The notes beneath the pieces are model-generated. The model searched no databases. It worked only from the letters and a program-made list of their open reading frames with translations, and was not told where the DNA came from. Shown in pieces: positions 8,608 to 16,025 of a stretch of 38,816 nucleotides of DNA. Source of the stretch: Chlamydiales bacterium (GTDB lineage Bacteria > Chlamydiota > Chlamydiia > Chlamydiales > Criblamydiaceae); contig JACKPN010000015.1 of assembly GCA_024233575.1 (NCBI GenBank), positions 1 to 38,816 on the forward strand. The letters run 5' to 3'. The first letter of the stretch is position 1, and each line of letters begins with the position of its first letter. The translations under genes and the position numbers were made by a program.

Positions 8608-10040
8608 ACTAGCTCCAGTTCTGTGATATCGCTATGTCTTAGGTCTTGCAGTTCTTCAACGCCGTAGGTACTCGTCGGGTAGACGCCCGTGAGGCATGCA
8701 GCGCAGATGTCGTCGAGGTCGATGGCGCGTTTAAGCCCTTCGATGTCGTTGTAGACCAGGCGGTCGACGCCGATTTCTTCGGCGATCTCCTCAAGGTCGC
8801 GGCCGTACGCGACCAGTTGTTCGCTGCGGGGGAAGTCAATGCCATATATGCATGGATGACGTATCGGCGGGTATGTCGAAGCGAAGGCGATCTCTTTCGC
8901 GCCGGCACGGCGCGCCAGTTCCACGACGCGCGTCGACACAGTTCCGCGGACGATGCTGTCGTCGACGAGGATCACCCGCTTCCCTTCAAACACTGAGGGG
9001 ACAGTGATCAGCTTCTGCGACATAGCCTTTTTTCGCGCGTATTGCGTCGGCATGATGAACGTTCTTCCGACGTGGTTTTGTTTAACGAACCCTTCTTCTA
9101 AGGGAATGCCGAGATGCTGTGCCAGGGCGATCGCCGATGGCCGTGCCGAGTCAGGCACAGGAATCACAACATCGGCTTCGATGTTTTGTTCTCGGACCTT
9201 TTCGGCAAGTTCTTGTCCCAGACGCGCGCGGATGCGGTACACCTCACGCTCTTCGATGATCGTATTTGGTTTGGCAAAATAGTTGTATTCGAAGCTGCAG
9301 TGGGCATGGCGCTTTGCCGTCAGTTTTTTTCTATATACCCGTTTTTCGTCGTCGATGTAGACCACTTCTCCGGGTTGTACGTCGTGGATGTTTTCGAAAC
9401 CGAGAAATTTAAGAGGTCCATTCTCAGAGGCGAAAGCATGGGTATGCCCATCAGGGTGGATGCCGTAGAGGAGCGGACGGAAGCCCCAGGGATCGCGGAA
9501 GGCGATCAGCCCCTTGCCTGTGCGTAGCGCAACGCATGAGTAAGCGCCGGCGACGTTATGCAGTACTTTACCCACAGCATGACAGACATCTTCGAAAGAG
9601 AAGTCGTCATCCGTGGAAAGATGCTGCGCCAGCATGTTGAGGATCGCTTCAGCGTCGCAGGTTGTCTCGAAGACTACGTTGTCGTCTTCGAGTTCGGCTT
9701 TTAGGGGAACATAGTTGACGATGTTGCCATTATGGGCGAGCGCCAGTGTCCCTGAGCCGTGTTTGACGGTCAGCGGGTGTGTATCTTCGACGCGTCCTGT
9801 ACCGATGGTGGAGTATCGGATATGTCCGATACCCCATGGAGCGTCAGGAAGCGGCAGTGTGCTGGCGTTGAAAACTTGCGATACTAATCCGCGGTTTTTA
9901 TGTAATTTCTCTTTTTCTGTCCTAGGGTCGTAAGCGAAGATTCCGGCAGCATCTTGTCCGCGATGCTGCAGGTGAATGAGACTTTGGTAGATCCATTCAA
10001 CAACCGGTTCTTCGCTGATAATGCCTATCAGTCCGCACAC
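8595..10040 (-). CDS. purF: amidophosphoribosyltransferase
   Basis: 481 residues. It catalyses the committed step, PRPP plus glutamine to phosphoribosylamine. The N-terminus 'MCGLIGI' places the glutaminase nucleophile at Cys2 without a propeptide. The PRPP-binding motif is 'VILVDDSIVRGT' in the C-terminal half. Four cysteines at positions matching the iron-sulphur ligands of the Bacillus-type enzyme are present: 'HAHCSFEYNYFAKP', 'RHPCIYGID' and the 'CAAC' pair. A structural 4Fe-4S cluster and oxygen sensitivity are therefore likely. It is ten bases downstream of purN and overlaps guaA. Confidence 0.97.
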   Translation of the reverse strand: MCGLIGIISEEPVVEWIYQSLIHLQHRGQDAAGIFAYDPRTEKEKLHKNRGLVSQVFNASTLPLPDAPWGIGHIRYSTIGTGRVEDTHPLTVKHGSGTLALAHNGNIVNYVPLKAELEDDNVVFETTCDAEAILNMLAQHLSTDDDFSFEDVCHAVGKVLHNVAGAYSCVALRTGKGLIAFRDPWGFRPLLYGIHPDGHTHAFASENGPLKFLGFENIHDVQPGEVVYIDDEKRVYRKKLTAKRHAHCSFEYNYFAKPNTIIEEREVYRIRARLGQELAEKVREQNIEADVVIPVPDSARPSAIALAQHLGIPLEEGFVKQNHVGRTFIMPTQYARKKAMSQKLITVPSVFEGKRVILVDDSIVRGTVSTRVVELARRAGAKEIAFASTYPPIRHPCIYGIDFPRSEQLVAYGRDLEEIAEEIGVDRLVYNDIEGLKRAIDLDDICAACLTGVYPTSTYGVEELQDLRHSDITELELVCKS

Positions 10041-10050
10041 TCGGTTTCTC

Positions 10051-10887
10051 CTAACTCGTTGTCGGCTGCCCTCCGGTATTGTTCATCTCATAACCGGCCG
10101 AACTCTGTAGTATCTTGTCGACGTAGACACGTCCTTCGACATCAATACTCAGCTTGCCTGTACTAATCAGTTCGATCGCTTTGTTCAATGCTGGCCAATC
10201 GCTATGCTCTTTCTGTTTTTCCTGGTGCATCTTCGCCCTGTCTTTAGTGACGGGAAATTTTTCGTGGTAACGCAACCAAGGTCCTGAGACAAGAACGGGG
10301 CCGGCATCGACATGTTCATCGACGAGGATGACGCTTGAGCGTGTCCTCGTTTCGCCTTCGGAGAGAGCGAGATAGACGGCATCTGCTCCCGTGAAGCGAC
10401 GGTTTCCCTCACTGTCGATGACAGAAAGGTCAGCGGGGTGGATGTTGATTACCTTGTTTTGGAAATGTTTTAGGAACGCCGATGATACTAGGCGCATATA
10501 TCCTGCTAGGACGATGAGATCGATCTCAAAGTCGTTTTCGAGAGCACATTCCTCAACAAGGTCAATGACTTCCTTGTCGTACGCTTCGCGTGTTGATGGA
10601 TCTTTACGATCTTCTAGCTCATTCTCTTCGAAGAACTTGGAGAATGAGTGGTAGATGACCGGGATATTCGATTGCATCCCGATCTCATGGCAGCGGCACA
10701 TCCTATCTGTGAAGATTGCCTTGATCTCGAATCCGGGAAGATTGTCATTTTCAATCTCGCGGTTATAGGCCTCGATAAGCGCTTGAATATTCGATCCTGA
10801 GCCGGAGCCGAAGGCGACGATATTCATGGGCTTGGTTTCTTTGGGCTGATACAAACTTTGATTTTTTGTTTTTTCTTCGAGAAGCAA
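10051..10887 (-). CDS. purN: phosphoribosylglycinamide formyltransferase, long variant
   Basis: It transfers a formyl group from 10-formyl-THF to GAR. The GAR-binding glycine loop 'AFGSGSGSNIQ', the catalytic Asn and His in 'NIHPADLS', and the Asp of 'DEHVDAGPVL' are all retained. At about 260-278 residues it exceeds the usual 190-215, with insertions around 'FFEENELEDRKDPSTREAY' and a C-terminal extension. I prefer the TTG at 10887, because GGGAGGG lies six bases upstream, the strongest ribosome site in the operon. An ATG at 10827 begins exactly at the conserved domain ('MNIVAFG') but has no site, and remains the alternative. Confidence 0.92.
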   Translation of the reverse strand: MLLEEKTKNQSLYQPKETKPMNIVAFGSGSGSNIQALIEAYNREIENDNLPGFEIKAIFTDRMCRCHEIGMQSNIPVIYHSFSKFFEENELEDRKDPSTREAYDKEVIDLVEECALENDFEIDLIVLAGYMRLVSSAFLKHFQNKVINIHPADLSVIDSEGNRRFTGADAVYLALSEGETRTRSSVILVDEHVDAGPVLVSGPWLRYHEKFPVTKDRAKMHQEKQKEHSDWPALNKAIELISTGKLSIDVEGRVYVDKILQSSAGYEMNNTGGQPTTS

Positions 10888-10893
10888 GGTTCA

Positions 10894-10900
10894 CCCTCCC
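10894..10900 (-). promoter_or_regulatory. strong Shine-Dalgarno site for purN TTG start
   Basis: The minus strand reads GGGAGGG here, six bases before a TTG codon at 10885-10887 in frame with PurN. No comparable site precedes the downstream ATG, so this site decides the start. Confidence 0.6.
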
Positions 10901-10908
10901 TTTTTTAG

Positions 10909-10934
10909 GGCTGCGGACATACTTGTCGGCAGCC
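10909..10934 (-). promoter_or_regulatory. intercistronic hairpin before purN
   Basis: Ten-base arms with one internal mismatch (GGCTGCGGAC and GTCGGCAGCC on the plus strand) flank a six-base loop, inside the longest purD-purN gap, just upstream of the purN ribosome site. A transcript hairpin here could affect processing or translation of purN. It lacks a U-tail, so it is not a classical terminator. Confidence 0.4.
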
Positions 10935-10975
10935 GGTTTACGTCGCTGCTTGCGGCATTCCGCAGGCGTTGACGC

Positions 10976-12295
10976 TTACACGGGTTGAAGATCGTCGCTT
11001 GTCGCGCGATGGTATGCGCGGTAAGCGATGTCACTTCTATGGTACTCTCCATTGAAGGAGATCAGCTCCACGCCTTCGTAAGCCTTTTGTACGGCTTCCT
11101 CCAGTGTGTCGCCTAAGCCTGTTATTCCCAGGACTCGTCCTCCGGCGCTGACGGCTGCACCGTCAGCATTGACAGCGGTGCCAGCGTGGAAGACGATGAT
11201 GCGATCGTGGCGTTCTGCTTCCTGCAGTCCGCTGATGGCATGTCCTGTTGTGTAATTTTTGGGATATCCTCTAGAGACCATCACCACACAGCATGCTGCG
11301 TCGGTCTTCCAATGGATATGACAGTTGTGTAATTGCTGATTGCAGCTTGCTGTCATCACCTCTGCAAGATCGCTTTCGAGGAGAGGCAGAAGCACCTGTG
11401 TTTCCGGATCGCCGAAGCGGCAATTGTATTCAAGAACTTTTGGCCCTTCGTTGGTAAGCATCAGACCGAAGTAGATCACCCCGTTGAAAGTGATACCCTC
11501 TTTTTTTAGTCCTATGCATGTACGCTGAACGATCTGTTCGTTGACGATTGCTATTGTTGCGTCATCGAGAAAAGGCGTCGGTGTATAGGCCCCGATGCCG
11601 CCGGTATTTGGTCCTTGACCTCCATCGTACAGGCGTTTATGGTCTTGCGCCGGCAGCATTGGGATGATCGTATTACCGTCGCAGAAAGCATGGATCGATA
11701 CCTCAGTGCCACGGAGGTACTGTTCGATGACGATCGAGCTGCCTGCATTACCGAATCGCTGGTCTTCCATGATCTCGCGAATTGCTTGCTCAGCCTCTTC
11801 CAGTGTATTGCAGCAGACGACGCCTTTCCCTGCGGTGAGGCCGCTGGGCTTAATGACCACGCCGCCCCAAGCATGGAAAAACTCTTCAATGGCTTGACGA
11901 GCAGACTTGCTGTCATGGCAGATGACGAACGCGCCGGTGGGAATGGTATGACGCGCCATGAATTCTTTCGACCACGACTTGCTGCTTTCTAACGTTGCTG
12001 CTTGCTTGTTGGGGCCGAATATCTTGAGTCCCTTGCTGTTAAAAATGTTGGCGATTCCCGCTTCGAGATGTGCTTCGGGTCCGACAACGGTCAGGTCGAT
12101 GCTGTTCTCTTTCGCGAATTGCGCAAGAGAATTGTAATCGTTGGCATCTAGCTCTGCCCATTTTTCCGGCAGCGGTTGGCAGATCTTTGCTGTTCCGGCA
12201 TTGCCGGGGATGCAATAGACACGATGTCCTTGGCGGTGAAAGGTATGCGTCAGCGCATGTTCACGTCCGCCACCACCGATAACGAGTATGTTCAT
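10976..12295 (-). CDS. purD: phosphoribosylamine-glycine ligase (GAR synthetase)
   Basis: 439 residues, standard length. It joins phosphoribosylamine and glycine with ATP. The N-terminal domain begins with the Rossmann-like 'MNILVIGGGGREHAL'. The ATP-grasp core shows 'VVIKPSGLTAGKGV', 'EQYLRGTEVSIHAF' and 'AQDHKRLYDGGQGPNTGG', and the metal-binding 'EYNCRFGDPETQ' follows. Start and stop abut: the purC stop ends at 12296 and the purD ATG begins at 12295, with no gap. It is followed by an 88-base gap to purN. Nothing in the sequence suggests loss of function. Confidence 0.97.
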   Translation of the reverse strand: MNILVIGGGGREHALTHTFHRQGHRVYCIPGNAGTAKICQPLPEKWAELDANDYNSLAQFAKENSIDLTVVGPEAHLEAGIANIFNSKGLKIFGPNKQAATLESSKSWSKEFMARHTIPTGAFVICHDSKSARQAIEEFFHAWGGVVIKPSGLTAGKGVVCCNTLEEAEQAIREIMEDQRFGNAGSSIVIEQYLRGTEVSIHAFCDGNTIIPMLPAQDHKRLYDGGQGPNTGGIGAYTPTPFLDDATIAIVNEQIVQRTCIGLKKEGITFNGVIYFGLMLTNEGPKVLEYNCRFGDPETQVLLPLLESDLAEVMTASCNQQLHNCHIHWKTDAACCVVMVSRGYPKNYTTGHAISGLQEAERHDRIIVFHAGTAVNADGAAVSAGGRVLGITGLGDTLEEAVQKAYEGVELISFNGEYHRSDIAYRAYHRATSDDLQPV

Positions 12296-13504
12296 TTATT
12301 TCGACTCCAGTTCACCCAGTTTTTGCAGCGTTGACATCACTGTTTCTTTGTCATTGTCAGCGGCTTTCAGGGTCGGCCAGTGTAAAATGTCGCCGATTTT
12401 TTTGTTATATTTTTCATTGCCGATGCTGATGCACACCATCGGCTCTAACGATTCATTATAAATCGTTAACGGTACATTACTGCTTGCGGTCACTATGATG
12501 TCATTTGGCGTGCCTGCCTCTGTCAGCGTTTGAGAGATTGCGTTGGCACGTTGCCGCTCTTTTTCCGTTTCACAAATGATCAGGACGTAACGGCCTGTAA
12601 TGATGTTGTTATCTTTTAAGTGGTTAAGAAGACGTTCCTGAACAGGATCCTCTTCTTGTTTCCATGTTTCGCCGGTGATTGTCTCATAGACATGGCGGTA
12701 TCCTTCATATATTTGTTGAACGACAGAGAAAGGCAAGGAGGGCAACGGTTTGCCCTCCTCAAACCCGTTGTCACGGACGTACTGTCGGGCAAACTCTTTG
12801 TCAGGATATTTAAACTCTTTAGCTTCAGCGTCGGCGGTAAACCAATAACGCGACGAGTCAGGAGTGTGGATCTCGTCGATCAAAATGAGGTCGCCATCGG
12901 TATCCAGACCAAATTCATATTTGGTATCAACAAGGATGAGACCGCGTGGTTTGACGGTTTCTTCACCGCGAGCGAACAGCCTTAGGGCTGTATCTTCCAT
13001 TTGATTCCAAAGGGCTTCGGTGACAATGCCTTTGGTGATCAACTCTTCTTTACTGGTGTTCTCGTCGTGCTCGCTCTTCATTGTCGGCGTGATGATCGTT
13101 GACGGAAGAAGGTCATTTTCTTTTAACCCATCAGGAAGGGTAATGCCGCAGATCGTACGTGCTCCTGCTGCATACTGTCTCCAGAGAGAACCGACCATAT
13201 AGCGGCGGACGACCATTTCGATAGGAATCACTTTACAACGTTTGACGATCAATACGTTGGGATCGGGTTGTGTAATCAAGTGGTTGGAAATGATGTCTTT
13301 AGTTTTTTCAAACCAGAAGAGCGACAGTGCTGTCAGGAGCCTGCCTTTGTCTTGTATAGTCTCTTTAAGGAGATAATTAAAGACGGAGATACGGTCGCTA
13401 GCGATGAGCATCAGCGTCTTATCGCCATTGTAGATATCTCTCACTTTTCCCCGTGTGGGCATTCCCAATTCGGGAATGAATGTGTGTCGCAGTGTCTGTG
13501 TCAT
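12296..13504 (-). CDS. purC: SAICAR synthetase with degenerate PurE-like C-terminal domain
   Basis: 402 residues, about 100 longer than a single-domain enzyme. Residues 1 to about 295 are a complete SAICAR synthetase, joining CAIR and aspartate with ATP: 'GKVRDIY' near the start, 'IASDRISVFN', 'EMVVRRYMVGSLW', 'RGLILVDTKYEFG' and 'LIDEIHTPDSSRYW'. From about 302 the tail reads like AIR carboxylase (PurE). It has a first strand 'RYVLIICETEKERQ', a helix, 'IVTASSNVP', then 'VCISIGNEKYNKKIGDIL', which matches the PurE C-terminal helix. The middle of PurE, with the SAHR and glycine-rich active-site loops, is missing. A 100-base AT-rich gap separates it from purH and may hold a secondary promoter. 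Confidence 0.93.
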   Translation of the reverse strand: MTQTLRHTFIPELGMPTRGKVRDIYNGDKTLMLIASDRISVFNYLLKETIQDKGRLLTALSLFWFEKTKDIISNHLITQPDPNVLIVKRCKVIPIEMVVRRYMVGSLWRQYAAGARTICGITLPDGLKENDLLPSTIITPTMKSEHDENTSKEELITKGIVTEALWNQMEDTALRLFARGEETVKPRGLILVDTKYEFGLDTDGDLILIDEIHTPDSSRYWFTADAEAKEFKYPDKEFARQYVRDNGFEEGKPLPSLPFSVVQQIYEGYRHVYETITGETWKQEEDPVQERLLNHLKDNNIITGRYVLIICETEKERQRANAISQTLTEAGTPNDIIVTASSNVPLTIYNESLEPMVCISIGNEKYNKKIGDILHWPTLKAADNDKETVMSTLQKLGELESK

Positions 13505-13605
13505 CTATTTCGTATTAATATCCGCTTACTTGCTTATATGGTTTAATGCCAAAATTATTTAAAGGAAATTTTCATAATGTTGACGGTGAGTATTTTACTG
13601 TTTTT

Positions 13606-15213
13606 TTAGTGCGAAAAGTAACGCTCGCCGGTGCAGATCATCGTCATCTCCAGTTCGTCTGCCGCTTTTGTCACTTCTTCATCGCGTTTGCCCCCGCCTG
13701 GTTGGATGCAATGTTTTATGCCCATGGAAGCGGCATAGCGGACGCTGTCGTCGAAGGGGAAGAACCCATCGGTTGCCAGTACACATCTCCCTAGATCCGC
13801 TTTTGCATTGTATTGTGCATCGTTGGCATGCGCGGCGGTGAGATTTTCTACCGCTTTGGGGATGGCAAGCCGTTGCAGGCTGTCGACACGGTTGGGTTGT
13901 CCTGCTCCGATGCCTACTAGCTGATAGTATCCCGGTGTCCACTCACGAACGATGGCTGTGGCGTTGGATTTTGCGAAGTTGACAGCAGCGATCCCAAAGG
14001 CGTAGAGGCCGGCCTGATCTTTTGATGGCGATAGCTTGGTGACGACACCTTGGTCGAACATCTCGGCAACTCGTTCTGCTGTCAGTCTTTTCTTACGTGT
14101 TTGCACGAGCATGCCGCCACTGACATTCTTATATTGCAATTCTTCCTTAGGCTGTTGCGGCGCTTGCATGAGTCGCAGATTTGGTCGATGCTCTTTTGTC
14201 CACGCGACGAACGCATCGCTGAAATGTGGAGCAATTAATACTTCGACGAATTTTCCTTTCAGGGAATCACTAAGCTCCAGTTCTACCGTCGACGTCAGTG
14301 CGATGACGCTGCCGAACGCTGATTTACTGTCTCCTTCCCATGCTTTGTCAAACGCTTCAACGATTGACGATCCTGATGCGTAGCCGCAGAGGCTGCCATG
14401 TTTGATTACGGCGACGCCATGGGTGACGTTCAGGTGTTGCAGCTCTTGGGCGGCGTTGTAGGCGACGGTGGCATCTTCATAGTTATTATATGACGGTTCT
14501 TTTCCCGCTATTAATATGGCTTGAGCGATTCCTTCGCTGTTATTGAACTTGAAAAGGCGCGCTTCCTGGTCGGGATTTTCTCCATAACGCAATTTGCGGC
14601 CGCCGCTCATCGTCAGGCGGGAAATTTCTTCTTGCTGCAATCTTTTGGCGAATTCGCCGGCGAGGAGCGCTTCGTAGTCGGCGCTGTGGTTGATTGCTTT
14701 GACGGCCAGTTTTTTTCGGGTATCGTCGGTTAGGCCGCCCTCTTGCAGGATAAATTTGTAGTCGGCAGGATCGATGATGATGCCCACGTGAGCGAAGTTC
14801 TTGCAGGAGGCGCGGATCAATGTCGATCCGCCGATGTCCATCTGTTCGATCAGCTGTTCCATTGGCATATCGTTGTCTTTTGCCGCATCAGCAAAGTTGT
14901 AAAGATTGCATACCACCAGGTCGATTGGTTTTATTCCCAGCTTGTGCGCTTCGTCGTCGTCGGTGCCTCTGCGCATCAGGATGCCTCCGGCAATATGAGG
15001 ATGCAGAGTCTTGACCCTCCCACTGAAGCATTCGGGAAATCCTGTGTAGCTGCTGAGCGGCGTGTATTCGATGTTAGCCTCCTCCAGCGCTTTTGCTGTT
15101 CCGCCGGAAGCTATGACGGTGAGGTTTGGATTGATCTTTTTCAATCCATGGATGAAGTCGGTTAGACCGGTTTTATCTGTTACGCTAACGAGGACGTTAT
15201 TGATTGTTTGCAT
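13606..15213 (-). CDS. purH: bifunctional AICAR transformylase / IMP cyclohydrolase
   Basis: 535 residues, close to the usual 520-530. It performs the last two steps to IMP. The cyclohydrolase N-terminal domain shows 'LVSVTDKTGL', 'ASGGTAKAL' and 'GRVKTLHPHIAGGIL'. The transformylase domain shows 'RYGENPDQEA', 'DQAGLYAFG' and 'GAGQPNRVDS'. The usual KHxNPCG motif carrying the catalytic Lys-His reads 'KHGSLCGYA' here: Lys and His are kept but Asn-Pro is replaced by Ser-Leu. The final 'DGFFPFDDSV' and 'TGERYFSH' resemble the family. The start lies 34 bases inside the end of purQ. Confidence 0.95.
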   Translation of the reverse strand: MQTINNVLVSVTDKTGLTDFIHGLKKINPNLTVIASGGTAKALEEANIEYTPLSSYTGFPECFSGRVKTLHPHIAGGILMRRGTDDDEAHKLGIKPIDLVVCNLYNFADAAKDNDMPMEQLIEQMDIGGSTLIRASCKNFAHVGIIIDPADYKFILQEGGLTDDTRKKLAVKAINHSADYEALLAGEFAKRLQQEEISRLTMSGGRKLRYGENPDQEARLFKFNNSEGIAQAILIAGKEPSYNNYEDATVAYNAAQELQHLNVTHGVAVIKHGSLCGYASGSSIVEAFDKAWEGDSKSAFGSVIALTSTVELELSDSLKGKFVEVLIAPHFSDAFVAWTKEHRPNLRLMQAPQQPKEELQYKNVSGGMLVQTRKKRLTAERVAEMFDQGVVTKLSPSKDQAGLYAFGIAAVNFAKSNATAIVREWTPGYYQLVGIGAGQPNRVDSLQRLAIPKAVENLTAAHANDAQYNAKADLGRCVLATDGFFPFDDSVRYAASMGIKHCIQPGGGKRDEEVTKAADELEMTMICTGERYFSH

Positions 15214-16025
15214 GGGCTTATCTTCAGGTGTTCGATTGCGTTTTTAAATAGAATAAGTCCCGGTCCCTCTTTAGGGAGCGGTCGTCGGTTACGATTCGCT
15301 TGTTCTTTATGCCGTAGCCATTGTGGGTGGTTGGTGTAGAGAAGGGCAGCTTCAGGGTGTGCCATCATGCCGAGGATTCTTCCTGTCGTATCACACAAGC
15401 CTGCGATTGCATTAGGTGATCCGTTGGGGTTTTCGGGATAACGCTGTGTGGGTAGCCCTTTGTTGTCGGCGTATTTGAGGACGATATGGTTACCTTTTTC
15501 TAGAGCTTGCTGTGTTTCCTCGTCTTTGGCGATCAGTTTACCTTCGCCATGGCGGACAGGGAGGTATAGCTGGTCGATGCCTTGTGTGAAGATGCATGGC
15601 GAGGCGGTGACGGTATGGTTAACCCAGCGCGATTCAAAGCGGCCGCTGTCGTTGCCTGTCAGCGATAGAGTTTGCGCGTTTCCTAGTCCCGGAAGGAGAC
15701 CTAATTTGACTAGCAGCTGGAAGCCGTTGCAGATTCCAAGAATGCAGTTCCCATTATCGACATATTCACGAAGCTGTTCTTTGAGTTTCCCTTCGGCGTA
15801 AGTCAGGCGGTTGGCGAACGCTTTGCCTGCTCCCAGCTCATCACCGAAAGAGAACCCCCCAGGGAATCCAAGCAACTGGTAGTCTTCGAGAGCGATTCTC
15901 CCTTTTAGTAAAAGGTGTGCATGGAGGATGGTTGTGCGTGCTCCTGCCATTTCACAGGCCGCGGCCATCTCCTTTTCACAGTTGATCCCGTAACCGGTGA
16001 TGATCAGTGCGTTGACCTCCCTCAT
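15180..16025 (-). CDS. purQ: phosphoribosylformylglycinamidine synthase, glutaminase subunit
   Basis: About 281 residues. It supplies ammonia from glutamine for FGAM formation by PurL. The amidotransferase features are intact: 'ALIITGYGINCEKEM' at the N-terminus, 'GFPGGFSFGDELGAG', the nucleophile Cys in 'GICNGFQLL', and a catalytic His-Glu in 'MMAHPEAALL'. It is longer than the 220-230-residue Gram-positive PurQ and resembles the longer form. I chose the ATG at 16023-16025, which overlaps the purL stop as ATGA; an extension upstream to 16052 would run inside purL. The stop overlaps purH by 34 bases. Confidence 0.95.
   Translation of the reverse strand: MREVNALIITGYGINCEKEMAAACEMAGARTTILHAHLLLKGRIALEDYQLLGFPGGFSFGDELGAGKAFANRLTYAEGKLKEQLREYVDNGNCILGICNGFQLLVKLGLLPGLGNAQTLSLTGNDSGRFESRWVNHTVTASPCIFTQGIDQLYLPVRHGEGKLIAKDEETQQALEKGNHIVLKYADNKGLPTQRYPENPNGSPNAIAGLCDTTGRILGMMAHPEAALLYTNHPQWLRHKEQANRNRRPLPKEGPGLILFKNAIEHLKISPCKQSITSSLA

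Noticed and set aside
6653..9527. Long plus-strand open frames opposite guaA, purF and the YkgJ-type gene
   Set aside because: They are antisense to well-supported genes, have no family features and reflect the higher G+C of the operon.
10908..10934. Attenuator-type terminator between purD and purN
   Set aside because: The hairpin is not followed by a U-run on the minus strand, and purN has a strong ribosome site of its own just beyond.
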